Below are positions 12,118 through 21,415 of a DNA stretch of 64,000 nucleotides, one piece after another; positions within the stretch are counted from its first letter, which is position 1, and the number at the start of each line of letters is the position of its first letter. The DNA comes from Deltaproteobacteria bacterium. Its GTDB lineage: Bacteria; Desulfobacterota; Desulfomonilia; UBA1062. The notes under the pieces were generated by a model. That model did no database searches and was not told where the DNA came from. It saw only the letters and a list, made by a program, of their open reading frames with translations. The stretch is taken from NCBI GenBank assembly GCA_029552245.1, contig JAKPDW010000027.1:38808-102807 (forward strand), in the 5' to 3' direction. A program made the position numbers and the translations under genes.

Positions 12118-12440
12118 GCGAAAGGAGAACATCGGCATCGAACCGGTTTTTCAGTAAGAAGATGGACCAAAGTGGCCTCGGTCGATGACCTACCTCGAGG
12201 AGGGGGCTCATGCCGTCTCAGGGATGTCCCCGTCCATGGCCGGCACGAGGCGGCGCTCCCCCTTCTCTCCGGGCGGGCGTCCCCGCCGGGCGGACCCCTC
12301 CCGCGGCCATGGTCCGTGAGCCTGTCATGCGGCGGGATCCGGCGGGTACGGCAAGGTCCGGACCTCGGCCGGGCCGCAAGGCGCCGCGCCTTCCTGCATC
12401 CCGGCGCGAGGCGGGACCCGCCGGGTTGCGGCAGGCTCAC
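12118..12440. other. Intergenic region, no gene seen
   Basis: Very GC-rich spacer between the response regulator stop and the ligase leader. GGCGGGACCCGCC (about 12409) is a short inverted repeat just downstream of the response regulator stop and may contribute to termination. No coding potential is supported. Confidence 0.4.
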
Positions 12441-13127
12441 CTACGAGCCCGAGACCCGCTCCTGTTCCACCCAGTGCAGGGCGTAGCGCAAGAGCTCGGT
12501 CGCGCTCTTGAGGTTCAGCTTCTCCTTGATGCGCTCCCGGTGGGTGCCCACGGTCTTCACGCTCAGGTGCAGCCGTCTGCCGATCTCGCTGATGCTCAGG
12601 CCTTCGCCTATGAGCCTGAAGATCTCGAGCTCCCTGTCCGTGAGCCGGTTGAGCGGGGACTCGAGGGGCTCCGAGGTCCCCTCGAGAAAGCGTCTCATGA
12701 TGTCGTCGGTGATGCGGTGGCTCGTGTAAATGCCGCCCGAGAGGACCTTCCGGATAGCGGATATCACGTTCTCGGATGCCTCCTGCTTCATGATGTATCC
12801 CCTGGCCCCGGCCCTCAGCGTGCGTTCCGCGTAGAGCGTCTCGTCGTGCATGGATATGACGAGCATCGGCATCTCCTTGAACCGCCTGTGGATCTCCTTG
12901 ATGAGCTCGATGCCGCTCGTCTCCTTGAGCGTTATGTCCACGACGATCAGATCCGGCAGGAGTTCCGATGCCGCTTTCAATGCGTCGTGATAGTCTTCGG
13001 CCTCCCCGCACACCTCCAGGTCGTCCTCCTGGGAGATGAGCTGGGCCAAGCCGTGGCGGAATATCGGGTGGTCGTCCACCACGAGGATCCTGTACCTGTG
13101 GCCCGGGCCCCTTCTAGGAGTCTTCAT
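12441..13127 (-). CDS. NarL/FixJ-family response regulator (REC-LuxR HTH)
   Basis: 228-residue transcription regulator. The N-terminal receiver (about 12-128) has acidic residues in LVVDDH, the phosphoacceptor D64 in LIVVDITL, Ser/Thr in VISMHD and the switch lysine in GYIMKQEA. The C-terminal LuxR-type helix-turn-helix (about 158-222) reads LTDRELEIFRLIGEGLSISEIG with the recognition helix VKTVGTHRERIKEKL. It overlaps the preceding histidine kinase gene by 14 bases, so the pair is almost certainly cotranscribed and cognate. Target genes are unknown. Confidence 0.95.
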   Translation of the reverse strand: MKTPRRGPGHRYRILVVDDHPIFRHGLAQLISQEDDLEVCGEAEDYHDALKAASELLPDLIVVDITLKETSGIELIKEIHRRFKEMPMLVISMHDETLYAERTLRAGARGYIMKQEASENVISAIRKVLSGGIYTSHRITDDIMRRFLEGTSEPLESPLNRLTDRELEIFRLIGEGLSISEIGRRLHLSVKTVGTHRERIKEKLNLKSATELLRYALHWVEQERVSGS

Positions 13128-14238
13128 TTCCCTCGGTCCCCTCCTGGGTGAAGGTGCAGGTCACGAGCGTGCCGCCCGATGGTTCCGATTCTATCGTGAG
13201 CGTCGCGCCGATCATGCGTGCCCTGTGGTTCATGATCTTGATCCCCATGCCGTCGGCCTGCCTTGGGTCCGTCATGCCCATGCCGTTGTCGAGAACGGAC
13301 AGCGAGACGGTGCCGCTGCTGTTCAGGAGCTCGATGGCCACCTTGCTCGCCTGGCCGTGTTCTATGGCGTTGTGGACGGCCTCCTTGGCGATGTAGTAGA
13401 GGTGGGTGGACAACGTGTTGTCCCTGATCGGGACGTGCCTCGGGCAGCTGAAGGTGCACGAGATGGAGAAGATGTTCGAGGTCGAGCGGGCGAGCTCCTC
13501 GAGGGCGGACTCGAGGCCGAGCGAGGTGAGATCCACCGGGCAGAGGCCCCTGGCGAGCATCCTCGTCTTCGCGATCGCCTCCTTGACCAGGGCGTTTATC
13601 TCCGAGGCGTACGAGGCGTCCTCCGGGGAGACTGCCGCAAGCCTGTTCGTGAGCACCTTGGTCATGAACTCTATGCCGATGAGGTGCTGGCCCAGGTCGT
13701 CGTGGAGGGCATAGCCTATCTTCAGCCTCTCCCTCTCGCCGATGTCGAGCACCTCGCGCTCGAGCTTCTTCAATGCGGTGATGTCCACCATGGAGGCGAT
13801 GCTCTGCTTCGTCCCGGGGACCATGGAGATGGTCATGTAGATGTGGAGCAGGCCGCCGTCCTTGTTCCTGATCTTGAACTCGTAGTTCCTGGGTGCGGCT
13901 CGAGGGTCTATCCTGCGCAGGCGGTGGTATTCGAGGAGCCTCGGGATGTCGTCCTCGGCCACGTAGTGCGTCCAGCTCTTCCCGAGCACCTCGTCCCGGG
14001 AATAGCCGGTGAAGTTCGCGAAGTCCGAGTTCAGCATGGACACGGTGGTGTCTTCCTCGATGAGGATGGTCGCCGTCCCGGAATTCTCGAAGAGCGTGCG
14101 GTAGAAGTTCTCTGACTGGATGAGCTCGGCCTCGATCCTGAGGTAGCGTCTCGCCTGTTCCTCGAGCCGGCGCACCTCGCTCCTGAGAGAGGCGAGCTCC
14201 GCCTCGAGCCTTCTTACGTCGTCGGTAGAGTCTTTCAC
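13114..14238 (-). CDS. PAS-domain sensor histidine kinase (NarX/HisKA_3 type)
   Basis: 374-residue cytoplasmic-looking kinase with no membrane segment. A short coiled coil precedes one PAS domain (about 33-150; FYRTLFENSGTATILIEEDT to YMTISMVPGTKQSIASMVDIT). Next come a HisKA_3 dimerisation helix with the phosphorylatable histidine in IGYALHDDLGQHLIGIEF and a HATPase with the N-box AKEAVHNAIEHGQ and the G-box VLDNGMGM and GMGIKIMNHRARMIG. The GTG at 14238 is preferred because GGGGG sits upstream; a GTG at 14283 would add 15 residues. Overlap with the response regulator at 12441 marks the pair as a unit. Confidence 0.9.
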   Translation of the reverse strand: MKDSTDDVRRLEAELASLRSEVRRLEEQARRYLRIEAELIQSENFYRTLFENSGTATILIEEDTTVSMLNSDFANFTGYSRDEVLGKSWTHYVAEDDIPRLLEYHRLRRIDPRAAPRNYEFKIRNKDGGLLHIYMTISMVPGTKQSIASMVDITALKKLEREVLDIGERERLKIGYALHDDLGQHLIGIEFMTKVLTNRLAAVSPEDASYASEINALVKEAIAKTRMLARGLCPVDLTSLGLESALEELARSTSNIFSISCTFSCPRHVPIRDNTLSTHLYYIAKEAVHNAIEHGQASKVAIELLNSSGTVSLSVLDNGMGMTDPRQADGMGIKIMNHRARMIGATLTIESEPSGGTLVTCTFTQEGTEGNEDS

Positions 14239-14319
14239 CGTGCCGGTACCCCCCGCGTCCCGGATCGTTGTACCCGAAGACACCCCCGCGTGTCGAGGCG
14301 CCCGTGCGTCCTCGCGGTG

Positions 14320-15120
14320 TCAGGAGGCGGCTCGGCGGGGGTCGGACGCCAGCCTCACGGGGACGCCGTTGTCCTTGAGGAGTTCCTTGATGCCCCCCAC
14401 CGTGTACCTGCCGTAGTGCACCATGGACGCGATGAGCGCCGCATCCGCCCCCGCTTCCACGAGGACGTCCCTGATGTGCTCGGGTCTTCCCGCACCCCCC
14501 GAGGCGATGACCGGTATGGTGACGCCCGAGGACACGAGCCTCGTCACGGTGAGCTCGTAGCCGTCGTTCGTCCCGTCGGCGTCGATGGAGTTGAGACAGA
14601 TCTCGCCGGCGCCCAGGTCCTGAGCCTGCCTGGCCCACGCGAGCGCGTCGATACCCATGGGGGTCCTGCCGCCGTTGATGTAGACCTCGTAGGCCGAGGG
14701 GATCTTCTCCGATGGGCCCACGCGCAACACGTCCATGCCGAGGACGATGCACTGGCTGCCGAAACGCCTGGCGCCTTCGGAGATGATCTCCGGGTTCAGC
14801 ACCGCCGCGCTGTTGACGCTGATCTTCTCCGCCCCGGCATCGAGGACGCGGTACATGTCGTCGAGCGTCCTGATGCCACCGCCGACGCTGAAGGGGATGA
14901 AGATGTTCGCGGCGACCGACCTCACGACGTCGATCATGATGTCCCTGCTCTCCGAGGAGGCCGTGATGTCGTAGAACACGAGCTCGTCCGCGCCCTGGAG
15001 GTAGTACTCCCGTGCCATCTCCACGGGGTCGCCGATGTCCACGTTGTCGAGGAACCGTACGCCCTTGGTGGTCTTGCCGCCCTTCACGTCCAGGCAGACG
15101 ATGATGCGCTTGCTGAGCAT
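14320..15120 (-). CDS. hisF: Imidazole glycerol phosphate synthase cyclase subunit
   Basis: 266-residue (beta/alpha)8 barrel that forms imidazole glycerol phosphate and AICAR in histidine synthesis, using ammonia from HisH. The catalytic aspartates are visible in [10 protein letters not shown] and [45 protein letters not shown] and IASGGAG are family hallmarks. No hisH, hisA or other his gene adjoins, so the glutaminase partner must be elsewhere. The AGAACGTTCT palindrome sits just before the ATG, and no good Shine-Dalgarno is visible. A few hisF-like genes act outside histidine synthesis, but nothing here indicates that. Confidence 0.9.
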   Translation of the reverse strand: MLSKRIIVCLDVKGGKTTKGVRFLDNVDIGDPVEMAREYYLQGADELVFYDITASSESRDIMIDVVRSVAANIFIPFSVGGGIRTLDDMYRVLDAGAEKISVNSAAVLNPEIISEGARRFGSQCIVLGMDVLRVGPSEKIPSAYEVYINGGRTPMGIDALAWARQAQDLGAGEICLNSIDADGTNDGYELTVTRLVSSGVTIPVIASGGAGRPEHIRDVLVEAGADAALIASMVHYGRYTVGGIKELLKDNGVPVRLASDPRRAAS

Positions 15121-15121
15121 G

Positions 15122-15131
15122 AGAACGTTCT
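15122..15131. promoter_or_regulatory. 10-bp palindrome abutting the hisF start
   Basis: AGAACGTTCT is a perfect palindrome one base before the hisF start codon, in the place normally used by the ribosome binding site. A binding site is possible; chance cannot be excluded. Confidence 0.25.
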
Positions 15132-15271
15132 AGGACAAAACAGGACTCGTATCCAGAGGGATCTTGCCCTGGTGCCGAACGGCAGGCGCGATCTCGGGTG
15201 GGCCTGGGCCGCATCCCCGGATCGGGGCAGGGGATGCGCCGGCGCGACCACCTCCGGGGGGTTGGAAACTC

Positions 15272-15316
15272 CCGGGGGCGTGCCGTCTCGGGGAGTTCCC
15301 CACGGCACGCCCCCGG
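15272..15316 (-). terminator. Long hairpin downstream of the acyl-CoA dehydrogenase
   Basis: A perfect 15-bp stem (CCGGGGGCGTGCCGT at 15272-15286 with its complement at 15302-15316) holds a nested GGGG-AGTT-CCCC mini-stem in the loop. It lies 29 bases after the minus-strand dehydrogenase stop. The following T content is low, so it may act as a terminator or as an mRNA 3'-end stabiliser. Confidence 0.65.
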
Positions 15317-15344
15317 CGAGAGGCGTCGTCTTTTGGGCGTTTTC

Positions 15345-17204
15345 CTAGAAGCCCTCGTCCGGGATCTCCATCATGGAGAGGTCCTTGCTCTTGATCGCCT
15401 TGGCGGCGGCCTCCACCTCGGGCAGCACGTTCTTGATGAAGTAGCGCGCAGCCTTGATCTTGCCCTCGTAGAACGCCGCGTCCTTGTTGTCCTTGAACAG
15501 GGAGGCCAAGGCCGATGCATCCGTCATGGACACGCCCTTGGCCCGGCAGATGGCCTCGAGCTTCTCGCGCGCCACGCCCGCCTGCCAGAGCAGGAGCCAT
15601 GCGCACACGATCTTTCCCATCATCATGAGGAAGGGGTACGCGTTGCCCACGGGCACGAGGTATTCGCCGGACTTCCCGCACGATGCGAAGAACATCCCGA
15701 TCTCGGCGAGCGTGTTGACACCCGCCTGGACGTCCAAGGCCAGGTCCTTCAGCTGCTCGACGCCCTGGTACTTGGACACGGTCGCGCCCATCTCGCCGAG
15801 CAGGGTCATGAAGTACGCGCCCTTCTTCATGCCCATCTTCCTGCCCACCAGGTCCAGGGCCTGGATGCCGTTGGTGCCCTCGTAGATGGTCGCGATCTTC
15901 TCGTCGCGCATGAACTGCTCGATGGGGTACTCGCTGCAGTAACCGTACCCGCCGTAGCACTGCATGGCCGTTTCGATGACCCTGAAGCCCATGTCCGTGC
16001 AGTAGGCCTTGACGATGGGCGTGAGCACCTCGACGATGCCGAGCCACTTCTCCGCCTCCGCGGGATCCTTGGAGCTCGCCGCCCTGTCGCCGCAGACGGT
16101 GGCGTAGTACATGAGCGCCCTCATGCCCTCGACGTTGGACTTCATCCAGAGCAGCATGCGCCTGACGTCAGGGTGCTGGATGATGGGGACTCGGGGGGCA
16201 TCCGGGTTCTTGAACTCGAGCAGGGAAGAGCCCTGGAGCCTCTCCTTCGTGTACTTGAGGGCGTGCAGGTAGGCGACGCTCGCGCTGCCGAGGCCCTGGA
16301 GGCCCGTGGCGATCCTGGCCTCGTTCATCATCTGGAACATGATCTTCATGCCCTCGCGCTCACCCCCGAGCAGCTCGGCGTAGCATTCATTGTTGTCGCC
16401 GAAATTGATCAGGCAGGTCGAGCTCCCGTGTATGCCCATCTTCTCTTCGATCTTGGCGATCTCGTAGTCGTTGCGCCTTCCCAGCGTGCCGTCGTCGTTG
16501 ACGAGGTACTTGGGGACGAGGAAGATGGATATGCCCTTGGTTCCCGCAGGGTCGCCCTCGATGCGTGCGAGCACGGGGTGGATGATGTTCTCCGTCAGGT
16601 CCTGGTCGCCGCCCGTGATGAATATCTTGGTGCCCTGTATCTTGAAGGTGCCGTCCGGCTGCCTCACGGCCTTGGTGCTCAGGTTGCCCACGTCGGATCC
16701 CGCGCCGGGCTCGGTGAGGCACATGCTCCCGCCCCAGACGCCGGAGACCATCTTGGGCAGGTACTTCTTCTTCTGCTCCTGTGTCCCGTACACCTCGATG
16801 AGGTGCGCGGCGCCCTCCGCGAGGCCCGGGTAGCAGGCGAAGGCGAAGTTGTGGATGAACCATTCGTGCGCCGCGATCCTCAGGATGAAGGGCAGGCCCT
16901 GCCCGCCGGATTCCTGGGGGAACGACATGCAGTTCCAACCCGCCTCGCAGAAGAGCTTGTAGGGTTTGTGGAAGCACTGGGGCACGTATACCTGCCCACC
17001 CTCGAGCCTGCACCCTACCTTGTCCGACTCGGCGAGCGTCGGGAAGATCTCCTCCTCGGCGAACTTCTGCGCCTCGGTGAGGATCATGTCGAACATGTCC
17101 ACCGAGAAGTCCGCATACCTCTCGAACTCGCAGAGCTTCCCGATCTCGAGCACCTCGTTGAGCGCGAACCTCTGGTCCCTTTCGTCGACGATCAAGCTGG
17201 CCAT
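15345..17204 (-). CDS. Acyl-CoA dehydrogenase, long (AcdA/FadE-like) type
   Basis: 619-residue FAD flavoprotein that introduces the alpha-beta double bond in acyl-CoAs and passes electrons to ETF. Motifs: CLTEPGAGSDVGNLSTKA and KIFITGGDQDL in the middle beta domain, then EGTNGIQALDLVGRKM with the glutamate preceding GTNGIQ in the catalytic position used by many family members. The 600-residue length, with an extra C-terminal helical domain, matches the larger subgroup with an additional C-terminal domain rather than 380-residue short-chain enzymes. AGGAGGGATGC precedes the start. With two acyl-CoA ligases within 9 kb it fits fatty or carboxylic acid beta-oxidation. Confidence 0.92.
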   Translation of the reverse strand: MASLIVDERDQRFALNEVLEIGKLCEFERYADFSVDMFDMILTEAQKFAEEEIFPTLAESDKVGCRLEGGQVYVPQCFHKPYKLFCEAGWNCMSFPQESGGQGLPFILRIAAHEWFIHNFAFACYPGLAEGAAHLIEVYGTQEQKKKYLPKMVSGVWGGSMCLTEPGAGSDVGNLSTKAVRQPDGTFKIQGTKIFITGGDQDLTENIIHPVLARIEGDPAGTKGISIFLVPKYLVNDDGTLGRRNDYEIAKIEEKMGIHGSSTCLINFGDNNECYAELLGGEREGMKIMFQMMNEARIATGLQGLGSASVAYLHALKYTKERLQGSSLLEFKNPDAPRVPIIQHPDVRRMLLWMKSNVEGMRALMYYATVCGDRAASSKDPAEAEKWLGIVEVLTPIVKAYCTDMGFRVIETAMQCYGGYGYCSEYPIEQFMRDEKIATIYEGTNGIQALDLVGRKMGMKKGAYFMTLLGEMGATVSKYQGVEQLKDLALDVQAGVNTLAEIGMFFASCGKSGEYLVPVGNAYPFLMMMGKIVCAWLLLWQAGVAREKLEAICRAKGVSMTDASALASLFKDNKDAAFYEGKIKAARYFIKNVLPEVEAAAKAIKSKDLSMMEIPDEGF

Positions 17205-17315
17205 GCATCCCTCCTCTCGGATTGGTATCGAAACTCACACCCGGAATCCCTCTCGGTTCCTGGGACCTCCCGGTGGGCTTGCCAGGGGCTGTCTGTCGCC
17301 CGTCCTCGTCCGTTT

Positions 17316-17343
17316 AATGTATTACAATATGAGATTCATACAA
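17316..17343 (-). promoter_or_regulatory. Candidate promoter of the acyl-CoA dehydrogenase
   Basis: In an AT-rich island within GC-rich DNA, the minus strand reads TTGTAT (17343-17338), a 16-base spacer and TACATT (17321-17316). It lies about 110 bases before the start codon. Hexamers are imperfect. Confidence 0.4.
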
Positions 17344-17691
17344 ACCAGGTGAAACGGAATCGTACCCGGGAAGCCTCGCGCTTGTCAAGTCGCCAAGGGT
17401 CCTACACCCGGGGGAGCCTGTCGGGGAGGGCGCGGCGTCATACCGAAGACCCGGGTGTGCGCTGTCTCTCGGTCAGGGGAGCGAGGGCCGTCCTGTCGCC
17501 TCGAGGAGACGCCCGGAGGGGATGGCTGCGCGCCCCTGCCCCGCACTCTGCGCCGCGGCGTCATGGTCGCAGCAGGGGCTTGCCCGACGGGCGGCCGGTC
17601 CACCTCTTGCGGACCCTATGACACGCGCCGGGGATTGCATCTTCATGGCGATGGGGCACACGGGCTGACGGTCCACCTCTTGCTGACCCTA
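17344..17691. other. Intergenic region, no gene seen
   Basis: GC-rich spacer between two minus-strand genes. A roughly repeated phrase GGTCCACCTCTTG occurs twice (about 17599 and 17670) within CGG-GGTCCACCTCTTGC-GACCCTAT contexts about 71 bases apart, so an old local duplication is likely. No coding frame is supported. Confidence 0.4.
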
Positions 17692-18759
17692 TCACGCGGG
17701 TGGGGCGACGTCTTCCTTTCCCGGCGCGGCCGTCCTGTTCGACCCCGCATGCATGCCGGGATCTTCCCCCAGGGCGATGCGCCTGAGGCGGGCGATGGCT
17801 CTGCGGCCGAGGAGGACCTCCTTGCGGAGGAAGTGCACCTGCGTGGCCAGAAACCCGAAGGAGAGTATCTGGACGCCGCCGAGGAGGAACAGGACCATGA
17901 GGGTGATGAGGGGGCGGTTCGGGTTCAGGAGACCGTGCGTGTAGAGGTAGACCACGTACAGGCCCAGGATGATCCCCGTGAGGACGGCCAGCACGCCCAG
18001 GAAGCCGAAGAGCAAGGTCGGCCTCTCGAATATGGTGAAGAGGAGGTGGGAGACCGCGGTCGACCTGAACGAGAACTTGGAGGACCCCTTCTTCCTGGAG
18101 GTGAGCACGGCCGGTATCTCCCTGATGTGGTACCCCATGGCCAGGGCCTTGGAGAGTATCTCCAGGTGGATCTCCTTGCCGTCCGACTCGAGGTCGAGCG
18201 AATCGAGGACCTCCTTCCGGTAGCATCTCACGATGCACGTGAGGGTGTGGATCTTCTGGGGCATCGCGAGCTGGAGGACCTTGTTGCCGAGCCAGGAAAC
18301 CAGGAGCCGGGCCGCCGGTACGCCGACCGCCTTCCCTCCCTCCATGTACGGGCTCACGAGAACCATGTCCACGTCGTTTTCCTCGTCGAGCACGCGGGCC
18401 ATCTCGAGGATGTAGAGGGGGTCGTAGGAGAGATCCGCGTCGATGGTCGCCACGTAGGGGCACCGGGCCGCCGCGAAACCGTACCTGAGCGCCTTGCCCC
18501 TCCCCCCGTTCTTCCAGTAGGACACCACCCTGACGCGCCCGTCCTCCTGCGCGAGCCTGTCCAGCACGTCGAGGGTCCCGTCCGTGCTCCCGTCGTTCAC
18601 CGTGACGATCTCGAACGGGCGGCCCGCCTCCTCGAGGAGTTTCCGGACGCGCGAGACGGTCTCCCACGCGTTGGCCTCCTCGTTGTACATGGGGATGATC
18701 ACGCTTATCGCGGCCTTGACTCCCTGCCTCGCGGGCACCTGCATACCGTCTCGAACCAT
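17692..18759 (-). CDS. Glycosyltransferase family 2 with C-terminal membrane segments
   Basis: 355-residue GT-A fold transferase. The N-terminal domain has VIIPMYNEE, VNDGSTDGTLDVL (nucleotide-sugar and metal binding) and ATIDADLSYDP (DxD-type). Two hydrophobic segments follow (about 265-290 and 303-325), as in polyprenyl-phosphate mannosyl/glucosyl transferases of the DPM1/ArnC group. It probably loads a sugar onto a lipid carrier at the inner membrane for glycan or lipoprotein glycosylation. The start is uncertain: ATG at 18759 is chosen, ATG at 18744 is an alternative, and no clear Shine-Dalgarno is visible. It is monocistronic in this window. Confidence 0.85.
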   Translation of the reverse strand: MVRDGMQVPARQGVKAAISVIIPMYNEEANAWETVSRVRKLLEEAGRPFEIVTVNDGSTDGTLDVLDRLAQEDGRVRVVSYWKNGGRGKALRYGFAAARCPYVATIDADLSYDPLYILEMARVLDEENDVDMVLVSPYMEGGKAVGVPAARLLVSWLGNKVLQLAMPQKIHTLTCIVRCYRKEVLDSLDLESDGKEIHLEILSKALAMGYHIREIPAVLTSRKKGSSKFSFRSTAVSHLLFTIFERPTLLFGFLGVLAVLTGIILGLYVVYLYTHGLLNPNRPLITLMVLFLLGGVQILSFGFLATQVHFLRKEVLLGRRAIARLRRIALGEDPGMHAGSNRTAAPGKEDVAPPA

Positions 18760-18968
18760 GGGGGGATCATAACCGAGAACGGTCCTTTTGTACACCTCTT
18801 CCCCGTCTGGGCGAGCGGCTGGAATGTATCCGGCGGGTGCGGGCGCTCGACCTCCCGCGCGAGGCCGGGCGGCCGCGGGCAAGACCACGGGGGCGGCCCT
18901 GTCGGGCGGCGGCGAGGCTCGTTGAGGTCCCCACGGGGTGCCCGCCGGTCACCCGCGACGAGGCGTCG

Positions 18969-19871
18969 TCAGATCAGGCTCGTGGAGAAATACCTCTCGG
19001 CCCGGTCGGGCAGGACGGTTGCAATGATCTTGTCCCTGCCGTACTTGTTCGCCATCTGCACGCAGGCCCAGACGTTGGCGCCCGAGGATGTCCCCACCAG
19101 GAGACCCGCCTTCCTGGCCAAGAGCCTGCTCGTCTCGATGGCGTCCTCGTCCGTGACCTCCACCACCTCGTCCACGATGGAGGTGTCCAGCACAGGCGGG
19201 ATAAACCCGTCCCCGATACCCTCGATCCGGTGGAGGCCGGGTTCGTGGCCCAGGAGCGCGGACACGTTCTTCGGTTCCACCGCCACGACGACGGTATCCT
19301 TGTTGCGCTCCTTGAGGAAGGAGCCGACTCCCTGCAGCGTCCCGCCGCTTCCGAGCCCGGAGACGAAGACGTCCACGTGATGCCTGAGCTGCGACCAGAT
19401 CTCCGGCCCCGTCGAGAGGTAGTGGGCGAGGGGGTTGTTGGGGTTCTCGAACTGCTGCGGCACGTAGAGGTTCTTGATGTCCCTGCGCAGGTCGTCGATC
19501 ACCCGGATGCACCCCTCGAGGCTCTCCTCTGCAGGGGTGAGGATGAGTTCCGCCCCGAGCGCCCTGATGATCTTCTTTCGCTCCTCGCTCATGTTTTCGG
19601 GCATGACGCATATGACCCGATGGCCCATGATCCCGCCCACGAGCGCCATGCCGATCCCGGTGTTGCCCGAGGTCGGCTCCGCGATCACGGCGCCGGGCTT
19701 GAGCACGCCCTTCCTCCTCGCCTCCTCCAACATGAACAGGGCGACGCGGTCCTTGATGCTGCCGCCTGGATTGAGGTGTTCCGCCTTGGCGAAGATGTTG
19801 GCGTTCAAGGCGTTCTTCAGACACACGATGGGGGTGTTTCCGATCTGGTCGAGGACGTTCTTGGAAAACAT
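18969..19871 (-). CDS. cysK: Cysteine synthase (O-acetylserine sulfhydrylase)
   Basis: 300-residue fold-type II PLP enzyme making cysteine from O-acetylserine and sulfide. The start reads IGNTPIVCLKN, the PLP lysine is in NPGGSIKDRVALFML, the phosphate/substrate loop is EPTSGNTGIGMALV, and the C-terminal glycine loop is GLLVGTSSGANV. The start at 19871 gives the standard N terminus; longer in-frame readings are GC-rich noise. Its own promoter is visible upstream. CysM-type or cystathionine beta-synthase-like activity cannot be excluded from sequence alone. Confidence 0.93.
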   Translation of the reverse strand: MFSKNVLDQIGNTPIVCLKNALNANIFAKAEHLNPGGSIKDRVALFMLEEARRKGVLKPGAVIAEPTSGNTGIGMALVGGIMGHRVICVMPENMSEERKKIIRALGAELILTPAEESLEGCIRVIDDLRRDIKNLYVPQQFENPNNPLAHYLSTGPEIWSQLRHHVDVFVSGLGSGGTLQGVGSFLKERNKDTVVVAVEPKNVSALLGHEPGLHRIEGIGDGFIPPVLDTSIVDEVVEVTDEDAIETSRLLARKAGLLVGTSSGANVWACVQMANKYGRDKIIATVLPDRAERYFSTSLI

Positions 19872-19958
19872 GCTCCAGTGCTCCCGAGTGGTCTCTCGAT
19901 GCGGATCCTTTGGCGGCAGGAGGGCCCCGCACCTGTTGCGCCCTTGGTACAGCCCTAC

Positions 19959-19987
19959 CCGATAGACGAGAAGGCGCCCCGTGTCAA
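19959..19987 (-). promoter_or_regulatory. Candidate cysK promoter
   Basis: Minus strand TTGACA (19987-19982, perfect), 17-base spacer, TATCGG (19964-19959). It lies about 90 bases before the cysK ATG. Confidence 0.5.
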
Positions 19988-20011
19988 GATCAAACGGGTC
20001 CGCTCCAGGGT

Positions 20012-20035
20012 CCTTGCGGCCTGAAGGCCGCAAGG
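20012..20035. terminator. Symmetric hairpin upstream of cysK
   Basis: A perfect 10-bp stem CCTTGCGGCC/GGCCGCAAGG around a TGAA tetraloop. It sits between the cysK promoter and the PHP gene, so it may stop minus-strand read-through from the PHP gene into cysK. No T-run adjoins. Confidence 0.4.
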
Positions 20036-20574
20036 GTCGCCGCGATGCCCTCCCCGGCGTCTCGGGACGTGCTTCCACCCTGCGGGCGGGATGCACCCGG
20101 GTATGACCCCGCGAGGCAGGCTCTCCCTGGGGGTGTGCCGCGGCGTGACCTCGAGGGCCGTCGCGATGCGTGGAGAAGGGGTCCCGGATCATGGCGGGCT
20201 GCAGGAGGCCTTGCGTTGCGGGTTTTCGGGTGGAAGGCGCCGGGACTTCGGTTCGGGCCATGCTGGCGGAGAGGCCGAGACGCCCGGACGACGTCTCGGG
20301 GCGTCTTCGCCGCCTCACGGGCCGGTGATGCCGCCCACGGTGCGGCATGCCTTCCGGGTCGTGTGTCATAGGCCGGTCTCAAGGCGGCGCCGTGGCTCGC
20401 GCCGAAGACGTCGGCCCACCCGTGCGCCCTTCCGGCGGGCACGTTGCCCCCACGACATCGACTGTGCGTGACGGCCCTCGGGAGCGGATCCAGGCGGCAA
20501 AGCGCGTCCCTCGACACGCGCGGCCTCCGTGCAGGGGGCGGCCCCGCGGCCCGGCCTCACGGCGAGGCGATGCT
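20036..20574. other. Long intergenic region, no gene seen
   Basis: About 540 bases of very GC-rich DNA. Frames are open in several directions, as expected from composition, but none has family resemblance, a good ribosome binding site or consistent codon bias. Confidence 0.45.
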
Positions 20575-21408
20575 TCAACCACCGAGGCGGGCCAGGAAGG
20601 CCTCGAGCCTCGACTCGTCGATGCCCACTGCGCCGATGGGGCACTCATGGTCTTCCAGGCCGTGGTAGTCGCTCCCGCCTGTGACCAAGAGCCCCAGGGC
20701 CTCCGCCATGCCGATGCAGTGCGCGGTCTCGCCCGGCCCGTGATCGGGGTGAAAGGCCTCGATCCCCTCGAGGCCCGAGCGCGCGAGGAAGCGCACGAAC
20801 CTCCTCAGTTCGCCGCGGTCCATCCCGAGGGAGGACGGGTGGGCGAGCACGGGTATGCCGCCGTGATCCCTGACGAGGGCCAGGGCGTCGCGTACCGACG
20901 GCTTGGCCTTGGGGACGTAACCGGGCCTTCCCCGCGCGAGAAACCTGTGGAACGCATCGTCGACGCTCGATGCGAACCCCTTGTCGACGAGGACCCGGGC
21001 GACGTGTGGCCTCCCGGGGACCGCGCGGGCGGCGTACGTTTCCACGTCTTGCTCGGTTATGTCCATCCCGAGGCCTCTGAGCCTGTCGACGATCCTGGGG
21101 ATCCTCTCCCTGCGGGCCCTCTCGAGGGATGCGAGCTCGGCTTCGAGGCCCGAGGGCCAGCAGGGAAAGTACCCGAGGATGTGGAGGGTGCCCCGTGGCG
21201 ATCGGGCGCTCAGCTCCGTGCCCGCGACCACGGAGAGGGAGGTGCCCCGAGATGCCGAGAGCGCCTCGCCGATGCCGCCCAGGGTGTCGTGGTCCGTGAT
21301 CGCGACCGCGACGATGCCCGAGGACCGGGCTCTTTGGACCACTTCCGTCGGGCTGTGCGCGCCGTCGGATGCGTTCGAGTGCACGTGGAGGTCGGCCGCG
21401 ACGCGCAT
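20575..21408 (-). CDS. PHP-domain phosphoesterase (RNase AM/YciV-like)
   Basis: 277-residue metal-dependent phosphoesterase. All PHP metal motifs are present: DLHVHSNASDG at the N terminus, ITDHDT, GTELSA, VLAHPSSLG and GSDYHG near the C terminus. The order and length fit the YciV/TrpH group, known to remove nucleotides from 5' ends (3',5'-nucleotide bisphosphatase and RNA 5' exonuclease activity). It follows the receiver gene by only 7 bases and is probably cotranscribed with it. The substrate in this organism is unknown. Confidence 0.9.
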   Translation of the reverse strand: MRVAADLHVHSNASDGAHSPTEVVQRARSSGIVAVAITDHDTLGGIGEALSASRGTSLSVVAGTELSARSPRGTLHILGYFPCWPSGLEAELASLERARRERIPRIVDRLRGLGMDITEQDVETYAARAVPGRPHVARVLVDKGFASSVDDAFHRFLARGRPGYVPKAKPSVRDALALVRDHGGIPVLAHPSSLGMDRGELRRFVRFLARSGLEGIEAFHPDHGPGETAHCIGMAEALGLLVTGGSDYHGLEDHECPIGAVGIDESRLEAFLARLGG

Positions 21409-21415
21409 GCAGTCT

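Noticed and set aside
15122..15131. LexA box at hisF
   Set aside because: AGAACGTTCT lacks the spacer of known GAAC-N4-GTTC boxes, and hisF is not a DNA-damage gene; kept only as an unassigned palindrome.
20036..20574. Several overlapping open frames in the spacer upstream of cysK
   Set aside because: Open frames on both strands are expected at this GC content. None has a supported start or a recognisable motif.
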